Shown: positions 60,686-64,000 of the stretch, one piece after another
Layout: the number at the start of each line of letters is the position of its first letter
How positions within the stretch are numbered: position 1 is the stretch's first letter
Source of the DNA: Anseranas semipalmata
Lineage: Eukaryota > Chordata > Aves > Anseriformes > Anseranatidae
Assembly: GCA_013399115.1 (NCBI GenBank)
Contig: VXAA01004386.1
Coordinates: 52,401 to 116,400 of the forward strand
Direction: 5' to 3'
Length of the DNA stretch: 64,000 nucleotides
The notes under the pieces: model-generated
Databases searched by the model: none
What the model was told of the DNA's origin: nothing
What the model saw: only the letters and a program-made list of their open reading frames with translations
Program-made: the position numbers and the translations under genes

Positions 60686-63326
60686 AAATGTGGTTGATCT
60701 TTATTAAATATAAACCACCATTTAGTTTGGATTTCTCCCTAATCATAGGAAAAAAAAAAACCCTATTTCTCAGGCCTCTTGAACACATAGTTTTAGAATA
60801 TTAATTCATTCAGGTTTGCAATATTTTGTGAACTCTTAGTTCTTTGAAGTCATGTTTTGTTTTCAGATTCATCTAAGACAGTGAACTCTAACGTGTCTCA
60901 GACCCACAGTTAAGTTTAGGTATATCTTAATGTTTAAGATGTATATTAATTTATTGTTAAACCAGACTGATAGGTAGCAAGACCTTGATCTCAAAGCAAC
61001 CATTTGACTTTCATAGAGATATAACCTCTTAAACTATCACAAGTTCTGGCGCCAAGATTCTGCCGTGACCTGTGTTATGAAAATAACATTATCTGTGGCA
61101 ATATAGCAGTACTGAGTTACTACTGATAGTATGATAGAGCGTAGATAACGAGCACATCATGTCATTTTATAATAGCTCCCCAGCAATATATTAGCAATAG
61201 TATGATAGATTGCTTGTATACTTTTTATGGGACTGCCATAAGATAGAGCATATCTTCCAGCACTGTCTGATGTATAAACTTCATTTCTGTGTATTTGCCT
61301 GTCAAACAATCAGATTTATGGTGCCCAGCAGGGAATAAAAGCAGTCACACTGGATCTGAGCAAAGGTCCATCCAGGCCAGTAGCCAGCCTCTGATGGCAG
61401 TCAGTAACAGGCATTTAGGAAGGGAGTGTAAGAATAAAGCAAGTGCACAGTCAAATATGTATTATTTTAAAATATATACAGTGGGTTGCTGCCCATTCAG
61501 CTTAAAGCATCGGTTTGACCACGTAGTCCTATGGTCCAGGTATTGTGAAAAACACAGTAAAGCACTCCACATGTATACTGATAATCATTTGTTTTCCGAA
61601 AGTGGCAGGAAATCTAGATTTTTCTGCATATAAAAAAGAAGAAAAACCTCATAGTTCAACTGTGGTTGAGGTCAGCAGGAACCTACTGGTATACCCACTG
61701 GATATCAGATATCAACATTACAATCAGAAAACTGTTCTGTCTTTAGCAGCTTCTCTCAATGGGGAAATTAAATGTCCTTTCATCTACCAGCCAAGGATCT
61801 GGATCAACTTTAGTGCACTACTACTTCAAATCCCAATAAAGGATATGTTAACAGGCTCTGAGTCATGCTCCTAAGGCACATAACAATAAAACACAGGATG
61901 AGTATCAGCCCTGCCCACTGTTTGCTGCTGGGCTATTTTCTCTGACTGTACCAAACCAGGCTGCTTGCCCATCCACGAGCACAAAACATGCATAACTATT
62001 TACACCCCAAACTGCTTTATAATGGATGTCACTTCTGAAGACATGCTGTCATGTCTTGTTCCTTTTGGGAAGGTTATCCTGCTGCATTTGTAAACATCCC
62101 AGAGCACGGTATGTCCTACTCCTCGGCTGCCGTCGTTCCTACTCGCTGAACCTTTTAGCCCTGGCACAATTTGTAGTTCAAACCCGGCAGCATTTGCAGC
62201 ACTCATGGCAAGTGCATAAAGAATGAGCTCTGGGTGGGGGGAGAGGGAATTTTCCCTGGAGATTTCTGGTTCCCATTTCAGGCGCCATTTCCAAAAGCAG
62301 ACTGTCGAGCGGGTATTCGCTGTGTGTAGCATGTCATCACTTTCCGTGGAGCTGGCACCGTGTGTGCATACTGTATGGGACACATTTATCAGTTTTTCTA
62401 AGCCAGCAAAAAGCAGAGATACTTAGCACATAAAAGAATCAACTCCTCTCACATGTGAAGATGGGAAAGTAAAAAGCCTTATGAAGAAAATTCAGAATTT
62501 AAAGAGAGTGAGAGTGAAGGACCTTTCACCCCAGCCTGACAAGCTCCATAAAGCTGAACAGAGGACAGCAGCAACAACATGATGGGAATGAAGTTACTAG
62601 GGAGGGCGACTGAGCAGAGATTAAAAACTGTTTTGGTGCCCACTGAGATTGCTCTGGGCCCAAGACAAAACAAGGCTGATATATTGAACTGGAGAGAGGA
62701 CTATGTGCTCTGTCTTAAAGCTCTCACTTCCTCACTTTTGGCATGGTGAAATGTTCATTTTAATGCCTTGAGCACTCAGACATAATTTTGCAGAAGATCA
62801 GATTAACTCCCTCTCCCTGGAAAATTATAGGCCTGGTTTACTCATGATTTAGCTTTACACGGTACTCTTAAGTTTAAGCTAAATTAAGCTATTCCTACAA
62901 TATATTATTAGTTGTGGATAATGTGTAGGAGACGGCTGTAGAAAACTTGTGAAAGCTGTGGACTTTGTCAGGACGTCAGTGTCAAGAGGAAAGCCTGCAA
63001 ACACAAAAATTAACAGTTACACCCCTGTTCCTAATGATCAAAACATTAGGACATTTATATCTAACGGAATCAGTAACAACAGCTATTGTCAGTGCCCAAC
63101 AAATACAGCTTGTAAACTGCCTGTTTTCAAACTGATGTTAGGATGAGAAAAAACTTCAGTGAGCAGTATGTTGAGCCTGGGATTCACAATTCATAGCAGT
63201 TAAAATCTCAGTAGTTATTAGCAGAGGAGACTTATATGGAGCAGTCAGTTGTCTGACCTGCTTGCTGTCAGTTGGCCATGCAGCTTGCAATAGCCCCTGC
63301 TCTAGAAGAAGCTGTAGTTCCCAAAA

Positions 63327-63355
63327 CCTCTCCTCTCCTCTCCTCTCCTCTCCCC
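63327..63355. repeat. (CTCTC)n pentanucleotide repeat
   Basis: Five consecutive CCTCT-type units, strictly pyrimidine. Confidence 0.93.
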
Positions 63356-64000
63356 TTCTTCTATTAAAGCGACCCTGAAGTACCTATGACAAAAGAAACA
63401 TTTCTAGTGATTTTTCCTGGTGCTTATTATAGTGGTGTTAAAAGAGAGCCAGTCTCCATGAGACGGAGGCTGGTGCTGAGGAACATAAATTATAAGAAGC
63501 TGTTGTTCCAGCTCAGGAAATTATCAATGTTAAGCAATTTTTTGTATACAAGAAAAGGACTATGTAATGGTCCGCTTTCCACAGTAGGAGTTGTAGAGGT
63601 AAAATTTCCACTCTTCTCATGGATTAAACTTTTACTAGGACACACCAGATCATCTTAATGTTACACCTTAAGCAATATGAAAATACTTCCCCTGGACGGA
63701 AAATTTAAAATCTGGAGTCATTAGAAACAGTCCAGGAGTGTAAAAGATGTCATCCACTGCTAAAGAAAAGCCCCTGGATCTGAAGGGGAATCTCCATTAG
63801 GAAGGAGGCTGAGGATGCATGTTCCTCCCAAAGGATGTGGGTGAAAAGCTGTGCACCAGCCCCTCCCATCAGCAGGTAGCCCATTTTCTATTGCTCTGTA
63901 ATTGTGAATATTTTATTGTTTGAACATTGGACAGTTTAACTGCTATAAAACCAGTTTGTTATGTCACCCTGCACACGTGCAGAGCTGGCTTTTTTTTTTT

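Larger units (their letters stand above)
58710..64000. other. Intergenic non-coding sequence
   Basis: AT-rich DNA with a TTTA microsatellite, an old SINE tail (60595-60685) and a CTCTC repeat (63327-63355). No gene is recognised to the window edge. Confidence 0.6.

Overview
The window is vertebrate nuclear DNA from a bird. The evidence is several CR1 LINE copies, including short 5'-truncated ones that keep the (ATTCTATG)n-type tail, only old diverged SINE relics, and a spliced gene whose exons read as WIPF3 (CR16), a WASP-interacting-protein family member. It looks like draft sequence: a 372-base N gap (33128-33499) lies inside a CpG island, and two single Ns (725 and 48245) each sit at the edge of a homopolymer run.

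The left half (1 to about 32.6 kb) is the 5' part of WIPF3 on the minus strand. Four coding exons can be set with splice sites and matching phases: 17846-17763 (ATG and poly-proline N-terminus), 4069-3937 (actin-binding WH2 motif), 2764-2636 (LFAGGF motif) and 1169-482 (long proline-rich, SH3-ligand region). Together they encode about 344 residues. The exons for the C-terminal WASP/N-WASP-binding region must lie beyond the left edge. A 54-base 5' UTR piece precedes the ATG, and an in-frame stop two codons upstream fixes the start. The likely promoter is the CpG island at about 32.5-33.9 kb, with a candidate non-coding first exon ending at 32609.

The introns hold old CR1 fragments, a MIR-like SINE relic, a short hAT-like element 145 bases inside the intron after exon 1, simple repeats, and a CpG-enriched segment at 10.7-11.65 kb that may be regulatory.

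The right half (about 34-64 kb) shows no protein-coding gene I can support. It holds CR1 copies, one of them (38721-40125) with an endonuclease part fused directly to the C-terminal end of its RT ORF, ancient SINE remnants, a tRNA-Ala-like relic lacking the anticodon arm, and microsatellites. By mammalian synteny PRR15 and CHN2 would be expected further right, but I see no PRR15 frame here.

No clear undescribed system was found. The most useful observations are the N-linked frameshift in WIPF3, a tandem NAGNAG acceptor, the gapped CpG-island promoter, the deleted CR1 and the tRNA relic. All identities rest on reading the sequence and remembered family features; no search was run.
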